From Actinomyces haliotis (lineage in GTDB: Bacteria; Actinomycetota; Actinomycetes; Actinomycetales; Actinomycetaceae), in the NCBI RefSeq assembly GCF_015355765.1, contig NZ_JACWNA010000025.1:1-39779 (forward strand): a stretch of 39,779 nucleotides of DNA, in the 5' to 3' direction. The translations under genes and the position numbers were made by a program. This document shows, in pieces, positions 15,225-23,183 of the stretch; positions within the stretch are counted from its first letter, which is position 1, and each line of letters starts with the position of its first letter. The notes below the pieces were generated by a model. The model was not told the DNA's origin. It made no database searches and saw nothing but the letters and a program-made list of their open reading frames with translations.

Positions 15225-17393
15225 TCAGGCGCGCCGCTGCTGGCCGACCTCGTCGCGGACCGCGGCGAGGAGCGACTCGAGGCGGGCGTTGGTGGGAAGG
15301 TCCTCGACGAGGACGACGTCGCCGGCCGAGTCGGTCAGCGGCATCTTCCAGTTGGGGTACTCCTGGTCGGTGCCGGGCTGGTTCTGCGTGCGGCGCTCGC
15401 CGACGCCGTCGACGAGGGCCACAGCGGTGAGGACCGCCGGGGTGCGCAGCACGTAGCGGTGGAGCGCCTCGACGACCTCGCGCTCAGAGGGGTCGTCGCT
15501 GAGGAGGCCGTGCTCGCGCAGGCGGGCGAGCATGCGCTCGCGCTCGATGCGGGCCCCGGCGCGCACCTGCTCGACGGGCTCGGTGAGCAGACCGAGGCGC
15601 TCGCGCAGGTCGACGTGCTCGTCGGCGAGGTAGCCGGCCGTCGGCGGGAGGTCGTGGGTGGTCACGGTCGCGAGCGACATGCGGCGGTAGGCGCCGGGGT
15701 AACGGGGCCAGCCGTCCTCCTGGTTCTCGAACCAGAGGACCGAGGTGCCCAGCACGCCGCGGCTGGCGAGGTAGTCGCGGACCCAGGGCTCCACGGTGCC
15801 GAGGTCCTCGCCGATGATGACGGCGCCGGCCCTGTACGCCTCGAGGAGCACGACGCCCACCATGGCCTCGTGGTCGTAGCGCACGTAGGCGCCCTCATTC
15901 GCCCCCATGCCGGCGGGGATCCACCACAGTCGGAACAGGCCGATGACGTGGTCGACGCGCAGGGCGCCGGCGTGGCGCAGCACGGTGCGCACCATGTCGC
16001 GCAGGGGAGCGTAGGCGGTCTCGGCCAGGTGGGTGGGGCTCCAGGGGCGCTGGGACCAGTTCTGACCGAGCTGGTTGTACATGTCCGGCGGGGCTCCGAC
16101 CTCGATGCCCTCGGCGAAGGCGTCCGGGTCGGACCAGACGTCGGCACCGCGGGGGTGGACGCCGACGGCGAGGTCGTCCATGACGCCGAGGGCCATGCCC
16201 GAGGCGAGGGCCTCGGCCTGGGCACGGCCGAGCTGCTCGTCCACGACCCACTGGAGCCAGGCGTAGAACTCGATCCGGTCCGCGAGCTCGCGGGCCTGCG
16301 CGGCGGCGGCGGGGCCAGCGGGGTCGTGCAGCTCCTCGGGCCACTCGGCCGCGGCACCGTACTTCTCGGTGAGGGCGCACCACAGGGCGAAGCGCTCGAG
16401 CCCCTCGCCCTGCTCCGCGCGGAAACGCTCCAGGTCGCGCTGGCGGGCGCGGGAGCGGCCGGCGTCGAAGATGACCTCGAGGGCCTCGCGCTTGGCCTTC
16501 CAGGCCGCGTCGCGGTCGATGGGGGCGCTGGAGAGGTCCTGCTCGGCGACCTCCTCGAGGGCCCACTGGACGAGCGAGCGCTGCGGGCCGGACAGCCTGG
16601 CGACCTCGGGCACGTTCTCGGGTCGGATGTAGATCGGGTTGACGAAGCGGCGCGTCACCGGAAGGTAGGGCGACGGCGTCATCGCGCCGGTCGGCTCGGC
16701 GGCGTGGAGGGGGTTGATGAGGAGGAAGTCGGCGCCCTCGTCACCGAGGAAGGACACGAGCTCGGTGAGGTCGTCGGCGTCGCCGACGCCCCAGGAGCCG
16801 CGCGACCGGACGGAGTAGAGCTGGGCCATGGCGCCCCAGCCGCGCTCGCCGAGCGCCGCGGGGAGCTCGAGGCGGTCCGGGGTGACCGCGAGCGGCACGC
16901 GGCAGGTGCTCGCCTCGCGCCCCTGGGCGGGACCGACCTCGGCAACGAGCTCGTGCCAGCCGAGAGGGAGGTCGTCAGGGACGAGGAAGGTGGCCTGGCC
17001 GGTCCGGGTGCCGTCGACGTCGCGAGCGGGGGTCCAGTCATCGCCCTGCGGGAGGGCGCGACGGCTGCCGTCCTCGAGCTCGGCGGTGACGGTGACGCTC
17101 GCGCCGTCGGGGCAGTGGACGACGACGGGGCTCGTGACGCCGCCGCGCACGACCACGGTCTGGGGCAGGGTGCGTCGCCACGGGGCGAGCTCGACCTCGC
17201 GCAGGGAGGACTCGATCTCCTCGTCGGTGACGGCGGGCACGCCGAGCGCGCCGAGGACCGCGGTGAGGGTCTGCCGGGACGGGGAGGCGAGGTTGCCGCG
17301 GAAGTCCCAGTACTCGGTGAGGACGCCGTGCGCCTCGGCGAGCGCACGCAGCCGCTCGCCGGCAGGCTCGTGGGTGATGGTGGGCTGGGTCAT
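15225..17393 (-). CDS. malQ: 4-alpha-glucanotransferase (amylomaltase)
   Basis: The 722-residue GH77 enzyme has the extra N-terminal beta domain typical of actinobacterial MalQ (about residues 70-165). Catalytic elements seen are the nucleophile Asp in GALRVDHVIGLFRLWW, the acid/base Glu in IIGEDLGTV, and the transition-state Asp in VTTHDLPPTAGY. WGVGDADDL is also diagnostic. It transfers glucan chains between maltodextrins in the cytoplasm. The ATG (MTQPTITHEP) was chosen because the upstream continuation of the frame is not family-like. It sits between PTS genes, linking sugar uptake to maltodextrin use. A LacI-type palindrome lies about 150 bases upstream. Confidence 0.95.
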   Translation of the reverse strand: MTQPTITHEPAGERLRALAEAHGVLTEYWDFRGNLASPSRQTLTAVLGALGVPAVTDEEIESSLREVELAPWRRTLPQTVVVRGGVTSPVVVHCPDGASVTVTAELEDGSRRALPQGDDWTPARDVDGTRTGQATFLVPDDLPLGWHELVAEVGPAQGREASTCRVPLAVTPDRLELPAALGERGWGAMAQLYSVRSRGSWGVGDADDLTELVSFLGDEGADFLLINPLHAAEPTGAMTPSPYLPVTRRFVNPIYIRPENVPEVARLSGPQRSLVQWALEEVAEQDLSSAPIDRDAAWKAKREALEVIFDAGRSRARQRDLERFRAEQGEGLERFALWCALTEKYGAAAEWPEELHDPAGPAAAAQARELADRIEFYAWLQWVVDEQLGRAQAEALASGMALGVMDDLAVGVHPRGADVWSDPDAFAEGIEVGAPPDMYNQLGQNWSQRPWSPTHLAETAYAPLRDMVRTVLRHAGALRVDHVIGLFRLWWIPAGMGANEGAYVRYDHEAMVGVVLLEAYRAGAVIIGEDLGTVEPWVRDYLASRGVLGTSVLWFENQEDGWPRYPGAYRRMSLATVTTHDLPPTAGYLADEHVDLRERLGLLTEPVEQVRAGARIERERMLARLREHGLLSDDPSEREVVEALHRYVLRTPAVLTAVALVDGVGERRTQNQPGTDQEYPNWKMPLTDSAGDVVLVEDLPTNARLESLLAAVRDEVGQQRRA

Positions 17394-17542
17394 AAGTCTC
17401 GACCTTGCACTCTCTGTCGCGCGGGGGGCGCGGGGGCTGGTCCGGCTCGGCGCCGTTCCCGGCTCCGCACCGCTGTGCTGACGAAGGGGCTCCGCCATGA
17501 CGAGCTCGCCGACCTTGGCGGCCACGGGGGGCGGATCCACTT

Positions 17543-17553
17543 CTTGCTGCAAG
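17543..17553. promoter_or_regulatory. Possible MalR/LacI-type operator upstream of malQ
   Basis: CTTGCTGCAAG is a perfect inverted repeat with 5-bp arms and one central base. CTTGCA-type half-sites resemble those I recall for maltose regulators in streptomycetes. It is 150-160 bases before the malQ start. The rest of the 352-base gap (17394-17745) shows only hairpins and no gene. Confidence 0.3.
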
Positions 17554-17670
17554 GATTTCATACGTCGAGGCAGGATTCCAGCCGCCATCGACCACCGGGC
17601 GACGCGCCCTGCCGGCGGCACGGCCGGCCCGCGACGCCGACAGGGCGAACCGGGCTGCGGACGCAGCCGG

Positions 17671-17696
17671 TCCCGGCGCCCCACGGGGTGCCGGGA
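17671..17696. terminator. Hairpin in the malQ-EIIB gap
   Basis: A stem of about 10-11 bp (TCCCGGCGCC with GGTGCCGGGA, one G-U pair) with a small loop. It is the second of two hairpins downstream of EIIB copy 2. Confidence 0.45.
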
Positions 17697-17716
17697 GCGG
17701 TCCTTGCAGCTCTCGA

Positions 17717-17737
17717 CCGTCGCCCGAGGGGCGACGG
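17717..17737 (-). terminator. Terminator of EIIB copy 2
   Basis: A 9-bp perfect stem CCGTCGCCC/GGGCGACGG with a 3-base loop, 9 bases past the EIIB stop codon on the minus strand. Confidence 0.6.
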
Positions 17738-17745
17738 CGCGCCAG

Positions 17746-17976
17746 TCACTCGGACTTCGAGATCTCGCTGGCGAGCGCGTCCGCGACGGGGCCGACGACG
17801 ACCTGGACGACACGGCCCGAGCGGACGACGCCGAAGGCGCCTGCCGAGCGCAGGGCCTGCTCGTCAACCTTCTCCTGGTCGACGACCTCGACGCGCAGGC
17901 GGGTGATGCACGGCTCCAGGTCCGTCACGTTGTCGCGCCCACCCAGTCCGGCAAGGATCTCAGCGGCAGTGGTCAT
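17746..17976 (-). CDS. PTS glucose/GlcNAc-type EIIB domain protein (copy 2)
   Basis: A second free-standing 76-residue EIIB with phosphorylated C23 in TDLEPCITRLRVEV, aligning without gaps to the copy at 14428. Differences cluster at the N-terminal helix and last eight residues, as expected if the copies serve different EIIC permeases. Start is ATG at 17976 with Shine-Dalgarno-like AGAGGACGA; 24 upstream in-frame codons are not EIIB-like. It is divergent from ptsI across a 365-base control region and followed by malQ on the same strand, with hairpins between. Confidence 0.93.
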   Translation of the reverse strand: MTTAAEILAGLGGRDNVTDLEPCITRLRVEVVDQEKVDEQALRSAGAFGVVRSGRVVQVVVGPVADALASEISKSE

Positions 17977-18046
17977 GTGACTCGTCCTCTCTTCCGCACC
18001 GGCGCAGCGCGCGGTGCCGCCCGTGATGGCCTTCGTGTTCGGCGTC

Positions 18047-18052
18047 ACTTTA
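18047..18052 (-). promoter_or_regulatory. Possible -10 (TAAAGT) for EIIB copy 2
   Basis: TAAAGT on the minus strand is the most AT-rich hexamer in this divergent region and fits TANNNT, about 70 bases before the EIIB start. No clear -35. Confidence 0.3.
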
Positions 18053-18191
18053 TCCCAGGAGTGTGGCGCGGGTCGCCCCCCCGTTGGTCCCTACGAGGAG
18101 CCGATCCACCCTCCCCGTGCGCCCTCTGAGCCCGCCCCACGGCACCGTCGCGAAGACCGCCCGACCCCGAGGCGGTCCTCGCACGTCAGGG

Positions 18192-18289
18192 ACGGTCCGC
18201 ACGCCCTCCGCGCGAAGCCGGCAGCGGCTCCGACCTGTGCGACCGACGTGGTTCATCGGCGGCTGAAAGTACTCGCGAACGGTCCGCAC
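18192..18289. repeat. 11-bp direct repeat in the EIIB/ptsI divergent control region
   Basis: ACGGTCCGCAC occurs exactly twice, at 18192-18202 and 18279-18289, same orientation, 87 bases apart. The second copy is just before a possible ptsI -10 (CACAAT, 18294-18299). They may be binding sites of one regulator. The rest of the 365-base gap (17977-18341) shows no gene. Confidence 0.45.
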
Positions 18290-18341
18290 CGTGCACAATG
18301 ACCGGTGACAGCCCGCACTCCACCTCCGCTGAGGAGCACTC

Positions 18342-20039
18342 ATGTCCACGACCGACGACAACCCCACCTCCCTGAACGGCATCGGCGTCAGCCCGGGCCT
18401 CGTCGCGGGTCCCGTGGCCCGCATGGCCCCCGGCATCACCGAGCCCGCCGTCGCCACCCTGCCCGCCGACAGCGACGTCGAGACCGAGTGCGAGCACATC
18501 GCTGAGGCTGCGCAGACGGTCAAGAAGAGCCTCGAGCTCTCCGCCGCCGAGGCCAAGGGCGACGGCAAGACCCTGCTCGAGACGACGGCCCAGATGGCCG
18601 CCGACCCGACCCTCACCTCCTCCGCGCAGGCCATGGTCAAGGAGCGCCGCCTCGTCCCCGAGCGGGCCGTCTGGGAGGCAGCCGGCTCGCTCGCCTCCAT
18701 GCTCGAGTCCCTCGGCGGCTACATGGCCGAGCGCACCCGCGACGTCCAGGACGTGCGCGACCGCATCGTCGCGGTCCTCACCGACTCCCCCATGCCCGGC
18801 ATCCCGCGCCTGCCCGAGCCCTTCGTCCTCGTCGCCGAGGACCTCGCCCCGGCGGACACCGCCCTCATCGACCCGGAGAAGGTCCTCGCCTTCGTCACCT
18901 CCGAGGGCGGCCCGACCTCCCACACCTCGATCCTCGCCCGCGCCCTCGGCATCCCCGCGATCGTCGGCGCAGGCTCCGAGGTGACCGACCAGCTCCACGA
19001 CGGCGACATCGTCCTCGTCGACGGCACCAAGGGCATCATCACGCTCAACCCGAGCGAGGACGCCCTCCGCCGCGCCCGCGAGCTCGCCAGCCGCGTCCGC
19101 GTCTTCAAGGGCGACGGCGGCCTCAAGGACGGCCGCGAGGTCCAGCTCCTCGCCAACGTCGGCGACGGCGCCGGCGCCCGCTCGGCCGCCGAGGCGGGCG
19201 CCATGGGCGTCGGCCTCTTCCGCACGGAGTTCTGCTTCCTCGACCAGCCCGAGGAGCCGACCGTCGAGGCCCAGGTCGAGGCGTACAAGGCCGTCCTCGA
19301 GGCCTTCCCCGGTAAGAAGGTCGTCGTCCGCACCCTGGACGCCGGCGCCGACAAGCCCCTCCCCTTCCTCACCGACGCCACCGAGGCCAACCCGGCCCTG
19401 GGTGTCCGCGCCTACCGCACGACGCGCCGCAACCCCGAGGTCCTCGAGCACCAGCTCGAGGCCCTCGCCAAGGCGGAGGCGGAGACCGACGCCCACGTGT
19501 GGGTCATGGCCCCGATGATCTCGACGACCGAGGAGGCCAAGGCCTTCGCGGAGAAGGCCCGCTCCTACGGCCTCAAGACCGCCGGCATGATGATCGAGGT
19601 CCCCTCGGCCGCCATCCTCGCGGACAAGATGTTCGAGCACGCGGACTTCGCCTCGATCGGCACGAACGACCTCACGCAGTACGTCATGGCCGCCGACCGC
19701 CTCCTGTCCTCCCTCGCGGACCTCTCCACGGGCTGGCAGCCGGCCGTCCTCCGCCTCATCAAGGCCGCCTGCGACGGCGGTGCCCCGAAGGACCGCCCGG
19801 TGGGTGTCTGCGGCGAGGCCGCTGCCGACCCGGCCCTCGCCGTCGTCCTCGTGGGCCTCGGCGTCAAGAGCCTGTCCATGACGGCCCGCGCCCTCCCGGA
19901 CGTCGACGCCGTCCTCAAGACGGTCACCTTCGAGGACGCCCAGCGCCTCGCCCAGGTCGCCATCGACGCCATCACGGCCGACGCCGCCCGCGAGGCCGTC
20001 CGCGCCGAGCTGCCGATCCTCGAGGAGCTCGGTCTGTGA
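18342..20039 (+). CDS. ptsI: PTS enzyme I (phosphoenolpyruvate-protein phosphotransferase)
   Basis: The 565-residue enzyme I has the phosphorylated histidine H194 in EGGPTSHTSILARALGIPAIVG, an HPr-binding helical insert before it, and the PEP-binding TIM barrel with FRTEFCF, GVRAYR and SIGTNDLTQYVMAADR. It starts the sugar phosphorelay by moving phosphate from PEP to HPr. The start SLNGIGVSPGLVAGPVAR is standard. Shine-Dalgarno GAGGAG precedes the ATG. HPr is not adjacent, as is common in actinobacteria. Its stop overlaps the GTG of the thioesterase gene (GTGA). Confidence 0.97.
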   Translation: MSTTDDNPTSLNGIGVSPGLVAGPVARMAPGITEPAVATLPADSDVETECEHIAEAAQTVKKSLELSAAEAKGDGKTLLETTAQMAADPTLTSSAQAMVKERRLVPERAVWEAAGSLASMLESLGGYMAERTRDVQDVRDRIVAVLTDSPMPGIPRLPEPFVLVAEDLAPADTALIDPEKVLAFVTSEGGPTSHTSILARALGIPAIVGAGSEVTDQLHDGDIVLVDGTKGIITLNPSEDALRRARELASRVRVFKGDGGLKDGREVQLLANVGDGAGARSAAEAGAMGVGLFRTEFCFLDQPEEPTVEAQVEAYKAVLEAFPGKKVVVRTLDAGADKPLPFLTDATEANPALGVRAYRTTRRNPEVLEHQLEALAKAEAETDAHVWVMAPMISTTEEAKAFAEKARSYGLKTAGMMIEVPSAAILADKMFEHADFASIGTNDLTQYVMAADRLLSSLADLSTGWQPAVLRLIKAACDGGAPKDRPVGVCGEAAADPALAVVLVGLGVKSLSMTARALPDVDAVLKTVTFEDAQRLAQVAIDAITADAAREAVRAELPILEELGL

Positions 20040-21022
20040 CGTCCCCCTTCCCCGTCCCGCCTGCCAGCGAGGAGCCGCTCGGCTCCGTCACCCGGATCCT
20101 GGCCCTCGCGCCGGCGGACGGGGAGGGTGCCCTCTCGGGCACCTCTCTCCCCCAGCTCTCCGGCCGCGTCTACGGCGGCCAGGTCGTCGCCCAGGGGCTC
20201 CTCGCCGCCGCCGCGACGCTGCGCGACGCCGGACTCGACGAGCGCCTCCCGCACTCCGTGCACGCCTACTTCATGCGCGGGGGCAAGCCGGACGCCCCGA
20301 TCCGCTTCGACGTCGAGGACCTGCACGACGGCCGCTCCTTCTCCCAGCGCCGCACGACGGCGTCGCAGGACGACCGCGTCATCCTCCAGATGATCTCCTC
20401 CTTCCAGGATGCCCAGGAGGGCGAGGACGTGCAGGCGACCGCGCCCGCCGTCCCACGTCCCGAGGAGCTGACGAGCGCGCTCGAGATCTTCCGCACCATC
20501 GACCACCCGGTCGCCAAGTTCCTCGGCCGCACCGCTGCCTTTGACCTGCGGCACGTGGAGGACAACATCTACCTGCGCCCGGCCGCCGAGCGCACCGACC
20601 ACCAGCGGGTGTGGGCCCGCGCCCGCGGCACCGTGCCCGAGGGCGCCTCGCAGACCGTGCACCGCGCGCTGCTCGCCTACATGTGCGACCAGATCATGCT
20701 CGAGCCGGCCCTGCGCAGCCGCGGGCTGTCCTGGCGCACCGAGGGGATGAGCCTGGCGACCCTCGACCACGCGCAGTGGTTCCACCGCGACGTCGACGTC
20801 AACGACTGGCTCCTCTTCGTCCAGGACTCGCACTCCTCATCCGGCGGCCGCGCCATGGCGCGCGCCGAGGTCTTCGACTCCAGGGGCCGCCTCGTCTCGA
20901 CCATCGCCCAGGAGGGTATGGTCCGCGTCCCCACCGCGACGTCGAAGGGCAGCGGCGAGTGGGAGATCCGCGTCGCCGAGGGCGACGACGGCTCCGCCAT
21001 CCCCGAGCCCGAGCAGGGCTGA
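20036..21022 (+). CDS. tesB: Acyl-CoA thioesterase II (TesB family)
   Basis: The 328-residue product is a double-hotdog thioesterase: VYGGQVVAQGLLAA near the start, HSVHAYFMRGGKPDAPIRFDVEDLHDGRSF, then LAYMCDQIML and the C-terminal DSHSSSGGRAMARAEVF...TIAQEGMVR, which hold the Asp, Ser/Thr and Gln expected of the TesB catalytic site. It hydrolyses acyl-CoA thioesters in the cytoplasm. The GTG start overlaps the ptsI stop, so translation is coupled to enzyme I. The functional reason for pairing a thioesterase with enzyme I is not evident. It ends with an acidic tail beyond the fold. Confidence 0.93.
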   Translation: MTSPFPVPPASEEPLGSVTRILALAPADGEGALSGTSLPQLSGRVYGGQVVAQGLLAAAATLRDAGLDERLPHSVHAYFMRGGKPDAPIRFDVEDLHDGRSFSQRRTTASQDDRVILQMISSFQDAQEGEDVQATAPAVPRPEELTSALEIFRTIDHPVAKFLGRTAAFDLRHVEDNIYLRPAAERTDHQRVWARARGTVPEGASQTVHRALLAYMCDQIMLEPALRSRGLSWRTEGMSLATLDHAQWFHRDVDVNDWLLFVQDSHSSSGGRAMARAEVFDSRGRLVSTIAQEGMVRVPTATSKGSGEWEIRVAEGDDGSAIPEPEQG

Positions 21023-21094
21023 GCGGGCGCAAGGGCGTGCATCGGCTCACGGCTCAGCGCCGTCGTCACCCGGTGGGTGCTCCCGTAGGCTGGG

Positions 21095-21137
21095 CCGCGG
21101 TGCGCGCACGGCCGGGGGCCCCCGCCGTCGGCGCGCG
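21095..21137 (+). terminator. Long GC hairpin between tesB and ettA
   Basis: Nested arms pair around 21095-21137: outer GCGCGC/GCGCGC, then ACGG/CCGT and a G-run with a C-run at the tip. A TAGGCT just upstream (21086-21091) could be the ettA -10, in which case this is the 5' end of the ettA leader rather than the tesB terminator. Confidence 0.5.
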
Positions 21138-21178
21138 GAAGCACACGCTCACACCCTGACGAAAGGCGCAGCAAGGCA

Positions 21179-22861
21179 GTGGCTGAGTACATCTACCAGA
21201 TGATGAAGGCGCGCAAGGCGCACGGCGACAAGGTCATCCTCGACGACGTCACCATGGCGTTCCTCCCGGGTGCCAAGATCGGCATGGTCGGCCCCAACGG
21301 CGCGGGCAAGTCCTCGATCCTCAAGATCATGGCCGGCATCGACCAGCCATCCAACGGCGAGGCCCGCCTCTCCCCCGGCTACAGCGTCGGCATCCTCATG
21401 CAGGAGCCCCCGCTCAACGAGGACAAGACGGTCCTCGGCAACGTCGAGGAGGGCGTCGCCGAGATCAAGGGCAAGCTCGACCGGTTCAACGAGATCTCCG
21501 CCGCCATGGCGGACCCGGACGCGGACTTCGACGCCCTCATGGAGGAGATGGGCACGCTCCAGACGGAGATCGACGCCGCAGACGCCTGGGACCTCGACTC
21601 CCAGCTCGAGCAGGCGATGGACGCCCTGCGCTGCCCGCCGCCGGACGCCGACGTCAAGAACCTCTCCGGTGGTGAGCGCCGCCGCGTCGCGCTGTGCAAG
21701 CTCCTCCTCGAGGCGCCCGACCTGCTCCTCCTCGACGAGCCCACGAACCACCTCGACGCCGAGTCCGTCCTCTGGCTCGAGCAGCACCTCAAGACCTACA
21801 AGGGCGCCGTCATCGCGGTCACTCACGACCGGTACTTCCTCGACCACGTGGCCGAGTGGATCGCCGAGGTCGACCGCGGCCACCTTTACCCCTACGAGGG
21901 CAACTACTCGACCTACCTCGAGACCAAGGAGAAGCGTCTCGAGGTCCAGGGCAAGAAGGACGCCAAGCTCGCCAAGCGCCTCAAGGACGAGCTCGACTGG
22001 GTCCGCTCCTCCGCCAAGGGACGCCAGACGAAGTCCAAGGCCCGCCTCGCCCGCTACGAGGAGATGGCCGCGGAGGCCGAGAAGACCCGCAAGCTCGACT
22101 TCGAGGAGATCCAGATCCCGCCGGGCCCGCGCCTGGGCAACGTCGTCCTCGAGGCCAGCCACCTCAACAAGGGCTTCGACGGCCGCACTCTCATCGACGA
22201 CCTGTCCTTCACGCTGCCCCGCAACGGCATCGTCGGCGTCGTCGGCCCCAACGGCGTCGGCAAGTCGACCCTGTTCAAGACGATCGTCGGCCTCGAGCCC
22301 CTCGACGGGGGCGAGCTCAAGATCGGCCAGACCGTCAAGCTCTCCTACGTGGACCAGGACCGTGCGGGCATCGACCCGAACAAGACCCTGTGGGAGGTCG
22401 TGTCCGACGGGCTCGACTACATCCAGGTCGGCCAGGTGGAGATGCCCTCGCGCGCCTACGTCGCGTCCTTCGGCTTCAAGGGCCCGGACCAGCAGAAGCC
22501 GGCCGGGGTGCTCTCCGGTGGTGAGCGCAACCGACTCAACCTGGCGCTGACGCTCAAGCAGGGCGGCAACCTCATCCTCCTGGACGAGCCGACGAACGAC
22601 CTCGACACCGAGACGCTCGGTTCCCTGGAGAACGCGCTCCTCGAGTTCCCCGGCTGCGCCGTGGTCATCACCCACGACCGCTGGTTCCTCGACCGCGTCG
22701 CCACCCACATCCTCGCCTGGGAGGGCACGGAGGAGAACCCGGCCAGCTGGTACTGGTTCGAGGGGAACTTCGCCTCCTACGAGGAGAACAAGGTCCAGCG
22801 TCTCGGTGCCGACGCCGCGCGCCCGCACCGCGTCACCTACCGCAAGCTCACGAGGGACTGA
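21179..22861 (+). CDS. ettA: Energy-dependent translational throttle protein EttA (ABC-F)
   Basis: The 560-residue protein has two ABC ATPase domains in tandem and no membrane segment. Walker A motifs are GPNGAGKSS and GPNGVGKST; signatures are LSGGERRRVALCKLLL and LSGGERNRLNLALTL; Walker B motifs are LLLLDEPTNHLD and LILLDEPTNDLD. The interdomain linker is charged and helical (KEKRLEVQGKKDAKLAKRLKDEL) as in ABC-F proteins. The start AEYIYQMMKARKAHGDKVILDDV is typical of EttA, which binds the ribosomal E site and gates elongation by ATP/ADP state. GTG start, with AAGG-type Shine-Dalgarno. Confidence 0.96.
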   Translation: MAEYIYQMMKARKAHGDKVILDDVTMAFLPGAKIGMVGPNGAGKSSILKIMAGIDQPSNGEARLSPGYSVGILMQEPPLNEDKTVLGNVEEGVAEIKGKLDRFNEISAAMADPDADFDALMEEMGTLQTEIDAADAWDLDSQLEQAMDALRCPPPDADVKNLSGGERRRVALCKLLLEAPDLLLLDEPTNHLDAESVLWLEQHLKTYKGAVIAVTHDRYFLDHVAEWIAEVDRGHLYPYEGNYSTYLETKEKRLEVQGKKDAKLAKRLKDELDWVRSSAKGRQTKSKARLARYEEMAAEAEKTRKLDFEEIQIPPGPRLGNVVLEASHLNKGFDGRTLIDDLSFTLPRNGIVGVVGPNGVGKSTLFKTIVGLEPLDGGELKIGQTVKLSYVDQDRAGIDPNKTLWEVVSDGLDYIQVGQVEMPSRAYVASFGFKGPDQQKPAGVLSGGERNRLNLALTLKQGGNLILLDEPTNDLDTETLGSLENALLEFPGCAVVITHDRWFLDRVATHILAWEGTEENPASWYWFEGNFASYEENKVQRLGADAARPHRVTYRKLTRD

Positions 22862-22892
22862 CCCCACCGGCCCCGCCGAGATCGGTCGCGAC

Positions 22893-22936
22893 GACGCCGG
22901 TCGTCTCTCCCCCCCCCGGAGGAGGCGGCCGGCGTC
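22893..22936 (+). terminator. Terminator after ettA
   Basis: GACGCCGG (22893-22900) pairs with CCGGCGTC (22929-22936), and the stem continues inward with several more pairs including G-U. The loop contains a run of nine C. It begins 32 bases past the ettA stop. Confidence 0.65.
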
Positions 22937-22962
22937 TGTCGGCATGCCACGGCGTCGGCGAG

Positions 22963-23082
22963 TGGTCAGTTCTCGTGACTTCTACGGCGTATGGCGCGCC
23001 TCATCCACGAAGATCTGCGTCATCGCGCCAAGCCGCATTCCAGATGAGCCACCGGCTGCCTGAAAGTCACGAGAAATGACCA
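22963..23082. repeat. 120-bp element with 19-bp inverted terminal repeats
   Basis: TGGTCAGTTCTCGTGACTT (22963-22981) is repeated inverted at 23064-23082 with one mismatch. Inside, TGGCGCG (22992-22998) pairs with CGCGCCA (23024-23030). The element is visibly less GC-rich than its surroundings and holds no ORF. It lies in the 322-base gap between the ettA and prfB terminators. It may be a MITE-like repeat, a structured RNA or a recombination site. No target duplication is apparent. Confidence 0.65.
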
Positions 23083-23103
23083 TGTCTCGCTAGCTCGACG
23101 ACG

Positions 23104-23137
23104 ACGCGGCTGCCGCCCGGGTGGACGGCGGCCGCGT
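23104..23137 (-). terminator. Terminator of prfB
   Basis: A 12-bp stem (23104-23115 with 23126-23137, one G-U pair) with a 10-base loop, about 47 bases past the prfB stop on the minus strand. Confidence 0.65.
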
Positions 23138-23183
23138 GTGCGCCTCACAGGGAGCCACGTGGCCCCGGCTGGGCAGGAGGGAG

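Noticed and set aside
15138-17906. A 922-codon open frame on the plus strand opposite malQ
   Set aside because: Low-complexity translation and complete overlap with the well-supported malQ gene.
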